A DNA stretch of 64,000 nt. Source: Cytobacillus eiseniae. GTDB lineage: Bacteria > Bacillota > Bacilli > Bacillales > Cytobacillaceae. Both the position numbers and the translations under genes were made by a program. The notes under the pieces are model-generated. The model did no database searches and was not told the DNA's origin. It saw only the letters and a program-made list of their open reading frames with translations. Below, piece by piece: positions 16,206 to 25,314 of the stretch (its first letter is position 1; each line of letters opens with the position of its first letter). The DNA lies in contig NZ_JAGIKZ010000008.1 of NCBI RefSeq assembly GCF_017874625.1, forward strand, positions 1 to 64,000. The letters are read 5' to 3'.

Positions 16206-16523
16206 CTATTGCCAGCGATCAGTTTTTCCTAGCTCAGTAATTGCCCAAATAATATTAAACATTAAAATGGCGATTGTAATTGGAACTGCACCAAGCCAAT
16301 TTTTCCCATACTTTTCCTTGATTACTCCAACAAAATAGCCACAGAAAAATAAAACAAACATGGCGACTGCGAGCATGATCATTAAGACGAGCTTCATTAT
16401 CCCCTTTTCCTCCCGTTTCGGAAATGCAATTTCTTTCCCATATAAAATGAATAGATCCTCAAGACTCATTATAATGTTAGGAATTGCATAATTCGTAAAG
16501 GAAAGTTGTATAATCTGTGACAT
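16206..16523 (-). CDS. Hypothetical membrane protein
   Basis: This 105-residue protein has two predicted membrane helices near residues 43-66 and 77-97 (LVLMIMLAVAMFVLFFCGYF and LGAVPITIAILMFNIIWAI), joined by a short charged loop EKYGKNW. No family is recognised. AAGGGG is rather close to the ATG at 16523, so an internal ATG at 16469 is an alternative start. Confidence 0.6.
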   Translation of the reverse strand: MSQIIQLSFTNYAIPNIIMSLEDLFILYGKEIAFPKREEKGIMKLVLMIMLAVAMFVLFFCGYFVGVIKEKYGKNWLGAVPITIAILMFNIIWAITELGKTDRWQ

Positions 16524-16578
16524 TTCCCCTTGCTTTGTTACAAATATACATTTACATATTTATTTAATAGCTATTTGT

Positions 16579-16863
16579 TTACGATGTAAAATCAAAATAA
16601 TTTCTCTTTAACAGTCTAGGTTGCGCCATTAAGTTTTCAAAGCTAGTCTCAGGTCCAATTTCATTTGTATTGATAAGAAATAACTGATCTTCTATTTCTT
16701 TTACTAATAAATCTGTTTGGTACTTCATCTCACAATTTACACAAATAATCGTTGGTACTTCACTAATTTTTATTGCTCTCGTGCCGTCAGGAAGCTCCCA
16801 GTACACATCGTCTGCACCCTTTTTAATCTTTTCACTTTCACACCATGCGCATTTCTCTGTCAT
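16579..16863 (-). CDS. yokU: YokU family zinc-finger protein
   Basis: This is a 94-residue protein with CAWCES and ICVNCE, a four-Cys zinc site as in YgiT/MqsA-type fingers. AGGAGGCT precedes ATG 16863; a longer frame overlaps kamA. It sits 13 bases after kamA, as in Bacillus, and is probably expressed from the kamA promoter. Role unknown; the fold suggests DNA or protein binding. Confidence 0.88.
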   Translation of the reverse strand: MTEKCAWCESEKIKKGADDVYWELPDGTRAIKISEVPTIICVNCEMKYQTDLLVKEIEDQLFLINTNEIGPETSFENLMAQPRLLKRNYFDFTS

Positions 16864-16876
16864 CGATAATAGCCTC

Positions 16877-18301
16877 CTACTCATTTGTAACAACTTGATC
16901 GTCTTTTCCACTCTCTTGTTGCTTTGATTGCTGTGCCATGAACTTTTTCTCCTTTAATTCATCCCGTTTTTCACGTTTATTTTTTAATGAAGCATGGGAT
17001 GGATCATGTTCATATTTTTCACGTCGATCAAGTCGTTCTAATCCTTCAGGGACAAGATTGAACTTCTTATCATTCAGCAATGCTGCAATCCCAACATTTG
17101 ATTTCTTATCGTCCATATTTGGATAAATCTCTTTGAAATATCCTTCAGCACGACCTGGCACATAGTTTTCTGGCTCTGGATAAGTCGTAATCACCCCTTC
17201 AAAATTACGAAGAACGATTTTATCTGCACTTTGGGAAATTAAATAATTGGGCTGTAGAGAAATTTTCCCTCCCCCACCTGGTGCATCAACAACAAATGTC
17301 GGGACAGCATATCCTGACGTATGGCCTCTCAAACCTTCAATAATTTCGAGCCCTTTTGAAACTGGTGCACGGAAATGTCCAATCCCCTCCGATAAATCAC
17401 ATTGATAAATATAATATGGACGTACACGTATTTTCACTAAATCATGCATCAATCTCTTCATAATTGGTACACTGTCATTAATACCCGCAAGAATTACAGA
17501 CTGGTTTCCTACAGGAACACCTGCATTTGCTAGCATTTCACAAGCTTTCTTCGATTCCTCCGTAATTTCAATCGATGTATTGAAATGCGTGTTCAGCCAA
17601 ATTGGATGGTATTTCTTTAAGATATTGCACAGATTTTCAGTAATCCTTTGTGGAAAGACAACAGGTGCTCTTGTGCCAATTCGAATAATTTCCACATGAT
17701 CAATTTCTCTTAAGTTCTTTAAAATGTATTCAAGTATATTATCATTAATTAAAAGACCATCGCCTCCAGAAATAAGCACATCCCTCACTTGTGGCGTATT
17801 TCTTATATATTCAATTGCCCCATCTAGCTGTTTTTTCGGCACACCCATCCCAATTTGTCCTGAAAACCGCCTTCTCGTACAATAACGGCAATACATTGAG
17901 CACTGATTTGTTACAAGAAAAAGTACACGGTCTGGGTATCGATGGGTGAGTCCTGGTACAGGAGAATCTTCATCTTCATGAAGGGGATCTTCAAGATCAT
18001 ATTTTGTTTTATAAATTTCCTTTGAAATAGGAACTGATTGCATCCTAATTGGACAACGTGGATCATCAGGATTCATAAGCGATGCATAATAGGGAGTAAT
18101 ATTTAATGGAATCGTTTTCGTAGATATTCGTACACCTTCTTCTTCTTCAGGTGTCAGATTAATCACTTTCTTTAAGTCATCAACTGTTCTTACAGTATTT
18201 GTTAGTTGCCAGAGCCAATCATTCCACTGCTCTTCAGTTACATCTTTCCACAATTCAATCTCTTGCCAGTGACGGCTTGGTTTATATACAAATGATTTCA
18301 T
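16877..18301 (-). CDS. kamA: L-lysine 2,3-aminomutase
   Basis: This 474-residue radical-SAM enzyme converts L-lysine to L-beta-lysine. The cluster-binding CSMYCRYC (Cys134, 138, 141) and the PLP-binding Lys346 in DAPGGGGKI are present, and LISGGDGL is the SAM-contact segment. A hydrophilic charged tail of about 50 residues follows the catalytic domain. AGGAGGAATTAAAAATG marks the start. A consensus sigma-54 promoter lies about 45 bp upstream and a strong terminator blocks read-through from the upstream genes, so kamA is its own SigL-dependent unit with yokU. Confidence 0.97.
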   Translation of the reverse strand: MKSFVYKPSRHWQEIELWKDVTEEQWNDWLWQLTNTVRTVDDLKKVINLTPEEEEGVRISTKTIPLNITPYYASLMNPDDPRCPIRMQSVPISKEIYKTKYDLEDPLHEDEDSPVPGLTHRYPDRVLFLVTNQCSMYCRYCTRRRFSGQIGMGVPKKQLDGAIEYIRNTPQVRDVLISGGDGLLINDNILEYILKNLREIDHVEIIRIGTRAPVVFPQRITENLCNILKKYHPIWLNTHFNTSIEITEESKKACEMLANAGVPVGNQSVILAGINDSVPIMKRLMHDLVKIRVRPYYIYQCDLSEGIGHFRAPVSKGLEIIEGLRGHTSGYAVPTFVVDAPGGGGKISLQPNYLISQSADKIVLRNFEGVITTYPEPENYVPGRAEGYFKEIYPNMDDKKSNVGIAALLNDKKFNLVPEGLERLDRREKYEHDPSHASLKNKREKRDELKEKKFMAQQSKQQESGKDDQVVTNE

Positions 18302-18338
18302 TTTTAATTCCTCCTACTCATTCTCTTTATTAAACACC

Positions 18339-18354
18339 TGCAATTTCCGTGCCA
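18339..18354 (-). promoter_or_regulatory. Sigma-54 (SigL) promoter of kamA
   Basis: In minus sense the sequence is TGGCACGGAAATTGCA, an exact match to the TGGCAC-N5-TTGCA consensus for sigma-54 -24/-12 elements. It points at kamA, and an activator gene of the NtrC/RocR class lies just upstream. SigL control of the kam locus is known in Bacillus thuringiensis. Confidence 0.9.
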
Positions 18355-18453
18355 ATATTGATTCATTTATTTTAGATTATGCCTCATCACTGTGATTTGA
18401 CTGTTATAAATACATTCCCGACCCAATAATTATAATAAAATTCAGAAAAAAAT

Positions 18454-18489
18454 AAGGAAAGAGTGCCCATTTACTGGCACTCTTTCCTT
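18454..18489 (-). terminator. Strong terminator upstream of the kamA promoter
   Basis: AAGGAAAGAGTGCC/GGCACTCTTTCCTT forms a 14-bp stem followed by TTATTTTTTT in minus sense. It isolates kamA from the upstream activator gene. Confidence 0.92.
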
Positions 18490-18624
18490 ACTAACACGTC
18501 CATGCTATTTACTTTAACCTACTAATCATCTGCCAAAAAATTGTCATTTAAATGCCGAAAAATAAGCATGAGGCAAATTACAGCATTTATTACACCTCAG
18601 ATGATAAGATATTTAGATTATAAA
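18490..18624 (-). other. Candidate upstream activator region for kamA
   Basis: The gene-free stretch between the two hairpins contains the dyad AAATGC (18550-18555) and GCATTT (18583-18588), about 200-235 bp upstream of the sigma-54 promoter, where enhancer-binding proteins often bind. This is only a positional inference. Confidence 0.25.
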
Positions 18625-18672
18625 TAGGATGAGCCTTTTCAAAGCTTGTATGAATACGCTCATCCTATTATT
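18625..18672 (-). terminator. Possible terminator after the activator gene
   Basis: AGGATGAGC/GCTCATCCT spans a loop of about 25 bases, with TTTATAATC in minus sense. The U tract is weak. Confidence 0.5.
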
Positions 18673-20079
18673 CTATTCAATCTGCAGCTTTTGAATCTTA
18701 TATTGCAAAGTCTGTCTTGGAATTTCAAGAATTTGTGCTGCTTGCTTAATGTTTCCATCCGTTTGTTTTAATGCAGTAGTGATTAATTCTATTTCTACCT
18801 GCTGTAAGTTTTTTCTTAATGATAAGTTTGTATTTGATTTTTTCGTTGCTTTTGACTCGAGATGCTGCTTAAGCATAACGGGTAAATCATTTTCTGTAAG
18901 CACCTCCTGCTCACATACATTCATCATATATTCAATCGTGTGTTTCAACTCTCTTACATTCCCTGGCCATTTGTATGTTAAAAATAAATCTATTACTTCT
19001 TGGTCGACCCCTTTAATTGTCTTTTTAAATGATTTGTTAAAAACATGGATAAAATGATCTGTCAAAAAAGGAATATCTTCCTTTCTTTCTCTTAATGGCA
19101 GAAGCTTGAAGGTAAGTACATTCAAACGGTAAAAAAGATCATCTCGAATCAGCTTCTTTTCTAGCGCCTTTAATGGGTGAATATTCATTGCGGCAATAAT
19201 TCGTACATCGACAATGCTTGTACTCGTACTGCCAACACGTCTTATTTGTCCATCCTCTAAGACACGCAATAGCTTCGCTTGTAGCTCAATCGGCATCGTA
19301 TGCAACTCATCGAGAAAAAGCGTGCCTCCATCTGCAAGCTCGAACAAACCACGCCGGTCCACTGCTCCAGTATAGCTGCCCTTTGATGTCCCAAATAAGA
19401 TGCTTTCTAACAATGATTCAGGGATTGCGGCACAGTTCTGAGCAATAAATGGACCATTTGCCCGAAAAGAAGCATGATGAATCCCTTGAACAAACAATTC
19501 TTTCCCACTGCCACTTTCGCCAAATATCATAATTGGTGAATCTGATTTTGCTAGTTTCTTTGCTTCTTTTTTGATTGTTTTAAACTCTGAATTGATCGTT
19601 AGTATGCTGTTAAGTGTATAATTTGTGCTGCTTGCTATTTTTTTATTTTTCTTTGAAATGGGCTTCATTTTACTCTGCAAATCTAGTAAACTTTCAGACA
19701 AACTTTTCAATCGTGAGTAATCCTTCGCAATTTCAACTGCTCCTGCAATTTTTCCATCTACCCTGATCGGCAATGTTGTATTAATCGTCTCTATTTGCTC
19801 TCCATGAACATTCACGAAAACTTGCGGCTGGTTATAAATGGGCTTACTCGTTTTCATTACTTTCAATAAAGTACTCGTCTCCTCCGAAAGAGAGGGGAAA
19901 ACAGTTAATAATGATCTGCCAAGCACTTCCTTAACGGTCATCCCATCATGTTTCGCAGCTATTTCATTGTAATAAATCGTTACTCCATGAACATCGACGA
20001 CATGAATTGCTTCATCGATTCCATGTAAGATCGCTGTCAAAATCTCTTTTGAATTCACTTGGATTTCAGTAATTCTCAT
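18673..20079 (-). CDS. Sigma-54-dependent activator (RocR/KamR-like)
   Basis: This 468-residue activator has a PAS sensor (about 13-120), an AAA+ domain with Walker A GESGSGKE (187-194), the sigma-54 contact loop written GSYTGA (234-239) in place of the usual GAFTGA, Walker B GGTLFLDE (251-258), and a Fis-type helix-turn-helix at the C-terminus (GNIKQAAQILEIPRQTLQ). It probably drives the kamA promoter; Bacillus thuringiensis has an equivalent regulator in its kam locus. ATG 20079 follows directly after seven G residues, an unusual ribosome site. It is 13 bases after ablB. Confidence 0.92.
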   Translation of the reverse strand: MRITEIQVNSKEILTAILHGIDEAIHVVDVHGVTIYYNEIAAKHDGMTVKEVLGRSLLTVFPSLSEETSTLLKVMKTSKPIYNQPQVFVNVHGEQIETINTTLPIRVDGKIAGAVEIAKDYSRLKSLSESLLDLQSKMKPISKKNKKIASSTNYTLNSILTINSEFKTIKKEAKKLAKSDSPIMIFGESGSGKELFVQGIHHASFRANGPFIAQNCAAIPESLLESILFGTSKGSYTGAVDRRGLFELADGGTLFLDELHTMPIELQAKLLRVLEDGQIRRVGSTSTSIVDVRIIAAMNIHPLKALEKKLIRDDLFYRLNVLTFKLLPLRERKEDIPFLTDHFIHVFNKSFKKTIKGVDQEVIDLFLTYKWPGNVRELKHTIEYMMNVCEQEVLTENDLPVMLKQHLESKATKKSNTNLSLRKNLQQVEIELITTALKQTDGNIKQAAQILEIPRQTLQYKIQKLQIE

Positions 20080-20092
20080 CCCCCCCAATAAA

Positions 20093-20950
20093 TTATTTTG
20101 TTACTGAAAGATCTTTTGTCCAAACATTCATATCCTCTAGCTTATTGTATATATAACAATTATTGACCAGTCTTCCTCGATACGAATAATTTAGCTGGTG
20201 AAGAGCCGCATTCATTCCAAATGATAGTGATCTAGCAATTGAATATGCACAATAGATCCCTTTCGCCTTAAGCTCTTCTTCAAGCTTTTCTAATAAAATT
20301 TTCATTAAGCCATGCTTTCTATGCTCTGGCAATGTAGCACAATCTGTTAATTCAGCATTTTTATAAAAGGAATTTACTTCTGCGGAGGCTGCACTAACAA
20401 TTTCTCCGTTCATTTCGAAGCCATAATAGATCGTTCCATCATCGAGCGTCTTTCTGATATATTGCGGGTCATTTAGTGGAGTTGGGTAGATTTGAAACAC
20501 TTTTCCATAGAGAACTGCTAGTGCTTCTGCATCCTCATGTGTACACATCTTTAATTGATAATCAGACGGAGGCAGGACTTCAAATCGATTACGATCCAAT
20601 TGAAGAACATTTGTAACGATTTGATCCTCCGTTAACCATTCAGTACTCGTATGCCTTTCATTCGTATAGTATTTAGTAAAAAAATAAAGGGTTGAACCAA
20701 GAAAGTATTGATCAATTACGGCCTCCATTTGAAATCCAGACTCAATTAATCGTAAGTAATGCTCTTTCCTCCCTTTAATAATGAGTTTTTCAGCCTTATG
20801 TTCTCCTATCATTTCTTCTGCTTTTTTTATAACTAAAGAAATATCTCCTTGCAGATCATCAATCCGTATCCGCTTATTAAAAGAATCGATGTATATATCC
20901 GCAGTAAATTTATTATTCTTTATTAGTACCTGATCTGCAATTGTATTCAA
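20093..20950 (-). CDS. ablB: Putative beta-lysine N-acetyltransferase AblB (YodP)
   Basis: This 285-residue protein has an N-terminal accessory domain and a C-terminal GNAT domain (AEVNSFYKNAELTDCATLPE then HRKHGLMKILLEKLEEEL, the acetyl-CoA P-loop). The ending YSIARSLSFGMNAALHQLNY is typical of AblB. It acetylates beta-lysine on the side-chain amine; in methanogens this makes an osmolyte. In this operon the product may instead be further processed by the YodQ, RS and T enzymes. Confidence 0.9.
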   Translation of the reverse strand: MNTIADQVLIKNNKFTADIYIDSFNKRIRIDDLQGDISLVIKKAEEMIGEHKAEKLIIKGRKEHYLRLIESGFQMEAVIDQYFLGSTLYFFTKYYTNERHTSTEWLTEDQIVTNVLQLDRNRFEVLPPSDYQLKMCTHEDAEALAVLYGKVFQIYPTPLNDPQYIRKTLDDGTIYYGFEMNGEIVSAASAEVNSFYKNAELTDCATLPEHRKHGLMKILLEKLEEELKAKGIYCAYSIARSLSFGMNAALHQLNYSYRGRLVNNCYIYNKLEDMNVWTKDLSVTK

Positions 20951-21083
20951 TCTTTCATCCTCCTCATAAAAGTTGCCCTGCTGCTATTGACTAGCATTTA
21001 TTGAATAATATCTAATGGCTTTCACCGCCAATCGTATCTGTCCCCCTTACGTTGAGAAAAATTGCAAAAAATCAAAAGTTTGA

Positions 21084-22349
21084 CTATGAATCTATTTTAC
21101 ACCATTCAAGCAATGATAACGCAATGATTTCAGCTGCAATAAACACTGCGTCAACAGAAATGTACTCATTTACATCATGTGCTGCCTCAGTTGTGCCGGG
21201 ACCAAAGATGACAACAGGGGTATTACCGACAGTTGAAAGAATACCTCCATCTGTCCCCCACGGGGATGCCTCAATAATTGGTTTTTCTTTTTTGACCTTT
21301 TCAAAACTCGTTTTTAAAGTTGTCATTAACGGGTGATCTACTTCTAGATTTCCTGGCAGCCATCTGCCCCCAAACCACTCAATTTTCGGCTGATTATTCC
21401 TAAGCCATTCATCTGATTTTGCTAATTGTGATAGACAATCTTCAAGTTCTTGTTCAACCTTCGCCATTGTTTCACTTGGTGCAACCCCGATTCTACCCTC
21501 AATTACGGCAATATCTGGAACAGAAGACGGCCATTGCCCACTTTGAATTTTCCCTATATTTATCGGAACAGGAATTGGGATATTTTGATAAAGTGAATCA
21601 TTTATTTTTGCATTACGCATTTTTTCTAACTCATTCAATGCCTTAATTATCAACATTGCTTTTTCAATGGCATTCACACCTTCATATCTCGTCCCTCCAT
21701 GTGCCGAGCGACCTTTCACCGTAATTCTAAACCACATGGAGCCTTGCTGCTTAGGAAATAGTTTCATATTTGTTGGCTCAGGAATAATGGCACCATCTGC
21801 CCGATAGCCCCTTAACACAGTTGCTAGTGTCCCTGCACCACCACTTTCCTCTTCAATGACACTTTGAAAAATCACATCCCCCTTTAATTGTATATTCAAA
21901 CTAATAATTGCCTCCATTGCAAGTAAAAGGGAGGCAGTCCCCCCCTTCATATCCGTAGAACCACGGCCATATATCTTCCCATCCTCAAGTAGACCGCTAA
22001 AGGGATCCTGATGCCAATCCTTGCGATTCCCCTCTGGGACTACATCAATATGCCCATTTAATATCATCGATTGGCCGCCGCCTGTACCCTTTAAAACACC
22101 AATTACATTTGGATTTCCTGTGAAATCCTTGCGGTCAGAACGATAAACAGGATGCTCCAACAGCTTATTCTCTCCTATTTCCCAGATGTCTAATGTAAGT
22201 CCAAGCTTTCGGCACTTTTCAATGATGATCGCTTGAGCACTGCTTTCATTTCCTCTTGTGCTCCCTTCTTGAACAAGCCGCTGAAGGAAGCGAATGCCTT
22301 TTTCACGATTTTCTTGCAACCAATTTTTTATTTTGATTTCTTCTTGCAT
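21084..22349 (-). CDS. yodQ: M20-family deacylase YodQ (ArgE/DapE-like)
   Basis: This is a 421-residue metallopeptidase-fold deacylase. Metal and catalytic motifs are NGHIDVVPEG, GRGSTDMKGG, EEESGGAG, the dimer-domain His in GRSAHGG, and the final GPGTTEAAHDVNEY. ATG 22349 is preferred to the frame open to 22421, which would overlap yodR. It likely removes an acyl group from an intermediate of the beta-lysine pathway; the substrate is inferred from the neighbours. Confidence 0.9.
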   Translation of the reverse strand: MQEEIKIKNWLQENREKGIRFLQRLVQEGSTRGNESSAQAIIIEKCRKLGLTLDIWEIGENKLLEHPVYRSDRKDFTGNPNVIGVLKGTGGGQSMILNGHIDVVPEGNRKDWHQDPFSGLLEDGKIYGRGSTDMKGGTASLLLAMEAIISLNIQLKGDVIFQSVIEEESGGAGTLATVLRGYRADGAIIPEPTNMKLFPKQQGSMWFRITVKGRSAHGGTRYEGVNAIEKAMLIIKALNELEKMRNAKINDSLYQNIPIPVPINIGKIQSGQWPSSVPDIAVIEGRIGVAPSETMAKVEQELEDCLSQLAKSDEWLRNNQPKIEWFGGRWLPGNLEVDHPLMTTLKTSFEKVKKEKPIIEASPWGTDGGILSTVGNTPVVIFGPGTTEAAHDVNEYISVDAVFIAAEIIALSLLEWCKIDS

Positions 22350-22377
22350 ATGACCTACGCCCCTTTTTTGATTGAAT

Positions 22378-23016
22378 TTACTCGTGAACTTCACAATTTG
22401 TATTAGCCCGTATATCTTCAATTGAATAAGGGGAAAATCGTTCCTTCAACCATAGACCAGTACTTTTCACCTCAAAGACTCCCATTTCCGTTATAATTAA
22501 GTCTACACATTGCCCAGATGTTAGCGGCAAGGAACATTCTTTAACGATTTTTGCTCTTCCATTTTTGTCTACATGATTCATTAATACAATTACCTTTTTC
22601 GCTTTTTGTGCAAGTTCCATTGCTCCACCCATTCCTGGGACCTTTTTTCCAGGAACAATCCAATTCGCTAAGTCTCCTCGTTCACTAACCTCTAATGATC
22701 CGAGAATGGTCAAATCCACTCTCCCTCTTCTAATCATTCCGAACGAAATTGCACTATCGCAATACGATGCACCTTTCACGACCGTAACAGGGAACCCCCC
22801 TGCATTACATAGATTTTCATCTTCCTCTCCATATTCTGGACTTGGTCCCATCCCAGTTATTCCATTTTCCGCATGAAACATAACTCGGATGTGATCTGGC
22901 AAATGATTGGGAACGAGAGAAGGAATCCCAATTCCAAGATTAACAACCATTCCATTTCTTATTTCTTCCGCTGCCCTTTTGGCAATCTGGTTACGAATAT
23001 CTATTCCCAAGCCCAT
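22378..23016 (-). CDS. yodR: CoA transferase subunit B, YodR
   Basis: This 212-residue subunit has the catalytic Glu in FHAENGITGMGPSP. Together with YodS it forms a 3-oxoacid-type CoA transferase (class I), moving CoA from a donor to a carboxylic acid. ATG 23016 is chosen since AAAGGAG lies 10 bases upstream. The start overlaps the end of yodS by 16 bases. Confidence 0.92.
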   Translation of the reverse strand: MGLGIDIRNQIAKRAAEEIRNGMVVNLGIGIPSLVPNHLPDHIRVMFHAENGITGMGPSPEYGEEDENLCNAGGFPVTVVKGASYCDSAISFGMIRRGRVDLTILGSLEVSERGDLANWIVPGKKVPGMGGAMELAQKAKKVIVLMNHVDKNGRAKIVKECSLPLTSGQCVDLIITEMGVFEVKSTGLWLKERFSPYSIEDIRANTNCEVHE

Positions 23017-23693
23017 TTCCAATTCACTCCTTTAGATGGAACGATGAAATCAACGAAAACACCTGGCGTAATAATCTCATCAGCCTCTAGTTCACCAAGT
23101 GGAACAATTTCTTCTACCTCTGCAATTGTCATGTTTCCCGCCATAGCTACGAGTGGATTTGTGTTTCTTGCACTTTTATCGTAAATTAAGTTTCCATATG
23201 GATCCGCTTTTTTTGCATAGATGATCGAAATATCACCCGTTAATGCTGTTTCAATTAAGTATTCCTTCTTATTTACCTTCACCCGCTGCTTGTTTTCTGT
23301 AACAATTTCATTATCCATACCAATGTCTGATAGAATTCCAGCGAGCCCAACACCACCTGCACGAATTCTTTCTGCCAAAATTCCTTGTGGTGAAAACTCC
23401 ACTTCAAGCTGGCCATCTGTCATTAATTGTCCTGCAATTGGATTTGAGCCAATATGTGAAGCAATTACTTTCTTCGCTCTTCCTTTACTGACGACTTTCC
23501 CTATCCCTATATGCGGAAATCCAGTATCATTTCCGATTAAAGTTAATTCCTTGATTCCTTTTTCGATTATTCCATCAATGATTGTCGGTGGTGAGCCGAT
23601 CCCCCCAAATCCACCAAATAAAATTGTCATTCCATCATGGAAATAGTCCATTGCCTGTTCAAGTGAAACAATTTTATTAAAGGTATTTTCCAT
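23001..23693 (-). CDS. yodS: CoA transferase subunit A, YodS
   Basis: This 230-residue subunit has the glycine-rich GGFGGIGSPPTIIDGI and the conserved ASHIGSNP segment of class I CoA transferases. It overlaps yodT by one base (TAATG) and yodR by 16, showing tight coupling. The acid substrate should be a product of the lysine branch. Confidence 0.92.
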   Translation of the reverse strand: MENTFNKIVSLEQAMDYFHDGMTILFGGFGGIGSPPTIIDGIIEKGIKELTLIGNDTGFPHIGIGKVVSKGRAKKVIASHIGSNPIAGQLMTDGQLEVEFSPQGILAERIRAGGVGLAGILSDIGMDNEIVTENKQRVKVNKKEYLIETALTGDISIIYAKKADPYGNLIYDKSARNTNPLVAMAGNMTIAEVEEIVPLGELEADEIITPGVFVDFIVPSKGVNWKWAWE

Positions 23694-25054
23694 TAACCCT
23701 CTCCAACCTCCATCTTTGATACATAATCTGTTAGCATTTTTAACGCTTGATGAAAGCGCTTTACTAATTCATCTATTTCTACTGTCTTTATCGTTAAAGG
23801 AGGTGCGATTAATATAGCATCACCATTCACACCGTCAATCCCCGCCCCAGCAGGATAGATGATAATCCCACATCTTTCTGCATATTGAATTAGCTTCTGT
23901 GTCAGTAAAAATGCACGTGGAAAGGGGGTTTTATCTTTTTGATTTTGCACAAATTCTAAACCGATCATTAATCCTTTGCCACGAATATCGCCAATAATCG
24001 GATATTGCTCTTGCAATCTTTCTAATTCTTTGATCAAGTACGCACCCTTACCTGCTACTTCTTTCATAATTTTCTTTTTATCTAAATACTCAAGCACAGC
24101 AAGAGAAACAGCACAGCTTTGTGGGTTTGCACTTAATGTATGCCCGCTCATGACAATTTTCGATCCCGTTAAGATTGGTTCCATAATTCGATCACTCACA
24201 AGTGCAGCTGCAATTGGTGCATACCCTGCCCCCATTCCTTTACCAAGGGCAACAATATCTGGCTCTATATCCCAATGCTCACATGCAAGCATCGGTCCAG
24301 TCCGACCGAATCCTGTCATTACTTCATCTGCAATAAAGAGGATATTATTTCTTTCACAAATTTCCTTAATTACTCGGTAGTAATCCTTTGGAGGTGTAAT
24401 TGCTCCACCAGACGCACCAATAATTGGTTCAGCAATAAATGCTGCTATTTGTTCTGCGCCAATGCGTTTAATGACCGTATCTAATTCTTGAGCACAAACA
24501 TATCCACATTCTGGTGCTTTTCGATTGTATGGACAGCGGTAGCAATAAGGTGGATGGATGACAGGAAAATCTTCGAGAAGTGGAATAAATCTAGCTCTTC
24601 TCCCCGTATGCCCAGACATCGAAAGGGCTCCTAATGTGATGCCATGATAGCTCATCCAGCGTGAGAGTACTTTATTTTTTGTGAAAATTCCTTTTTCTTG
24701 CCAGTATTGAATGGCAATTTTCATTGCTGTTTCCGTTGCTTCTGACCCGCTGTTCACAAAAAAACTCCAATTCAAATCGCCAATCGCCAATTCAGCAATC
24801 TTTTTGGCTAAATTTTCTGCAGCCTCACTTGTAAATTGGGAACGGTACACAAAGGAAACACGCTTTGCTTGTTCATTCATCGCATCAATTATTTCTTTTA
24901 CCCCATGACCTATATTCGCGGTAATCGCACCTGATGAAGCGTCCAAATATTCCTTTCCTGATTTATCATATAAATAAACTCCTTTTCCATAGTCAATAAC
25001 GGGATAAATCGTCTCCAGCATCGGCTTAATTAAATTTGTATTTGTATCTGTCAT
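23693..25054 (-). CDS. yodT: Class III PLP aminotransferase YodT
   Basis: This 453-residue aminotransferase has the cofactor motif FIADEVMTGFGRTG, the Schiff-base lysine in ALGKGMGAGY, and the SGSEATE phosphate-binding loop. It is the first gene of the minus-strand unit yodT-yodS-yodR-yodQ-ablB-activator. It should remove an amino group from beta-lysine or its acetyl derivative; direction and substrate are inferred. GGGAGGAGGGAG precedes the ATG, with a CATATAAT box at 25109-25116 further upstream. Confidence 0.93.
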   Translation of the reverse strand: MTDTNTNLIKPMLETIYPVIDYGKGVYLYDKSGKEYLDASSGAITANIGHGVKEIIDAMNEQAKRVSFVYRSQFTSEAAENLAKKIAELAIGDLNWSFFVNSGSEATETAMKIAIQYWQEKGIFTKNKVLSRWMSYHGITLGALSMSGHTGRRARFIPLLEDFPVIHPPYCYRCPYNRKAPECGYVCAQELDTVIKRIGAEQIAAFIAEPIIGASGGAITPPKDYYRVIKEICERNNILFIADEVMTGFGRTGPMLACEHWDIEPDIVALGKGMGAGYAPIAAALVSDRIMEPILTGSKIVMSGHTLSANPQSCAVSLAVLEYLDKKKIMKEVAGKGAYLIKELERLQEQYPIIGDIRGKGLMIGLEFVQNQKDKTPFPRAFLLTQKLIQYAERCGIIIYPAGAGIDGVNGDAILIAPPLTIKTVEIDELVKRFHQALKMLTDYVSKMEVGEG

Positions 25055-25108
25055 AAACTCCCTCCTCCCTGTATAGAAGCAAGTCCATCAATGTTGGTCA
25101 TCTATTTT

Positions 25109-25116
25109 ATTATATG
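25109..25116 (-). promoter_or_regulatory. Candidate -10 box for the yodT operon
   Basis: In minus sense CATATAAT fits sigma-E/K-type -10 boxes (CATANNNT) and is close to sigma-A. No convincing -35 was found. Confidence 0.35.
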
Positions 25117-25146
25117 AGTTGGTTTTCTGAATCTTTCTTAGATAAA

Positions 25147-25182
25147 AAAAAAGAGCCCACTTTGTTATAAGAAGGGCTTCAT
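25147..25182 (-). terminator. Terminator after the YjcZ-like gene (distal)
   Basis: AAGCCC/GGGCTC with a loop of about 18 bases and TTTTTTTTT after it in minus sense lies between the YjcZ-like gene and yodT. Confidence 0.65.
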
Positions 25183-25283
25183 AAATGTAGTTGGATTAGT
25201 AAGGGAATAATCAAAATACTTATTTACAATTAGTAGTTAAATTGCTAAAAACTTATAGTGATCATGCTTAAAGTACTACTAAG

Positions 25284-25314
25284 AAAGCATGTGAAGCTCA
25301 TTGCTTTCACATGC
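25284..25314 (-). terminator. Hairpin after the YjcZ-like gene
   Basis: GCATGTGAA/TTCACATGC has a 10-base loop, followed by TTTCTTAG in minus sense. It may be the proximal terminator of the YjcZ-like gene. The 82 bases between this and the stop codon hold nothing else visible. Confidence 0.6.

Noticed and set aside
23221-23646. 141-codon plus-strand frame antisense to yodS
   Set aside because: It is a shadow of a well-supported CoA-transferase gene; Ile/Pro/Ser-rich, with no known motif.
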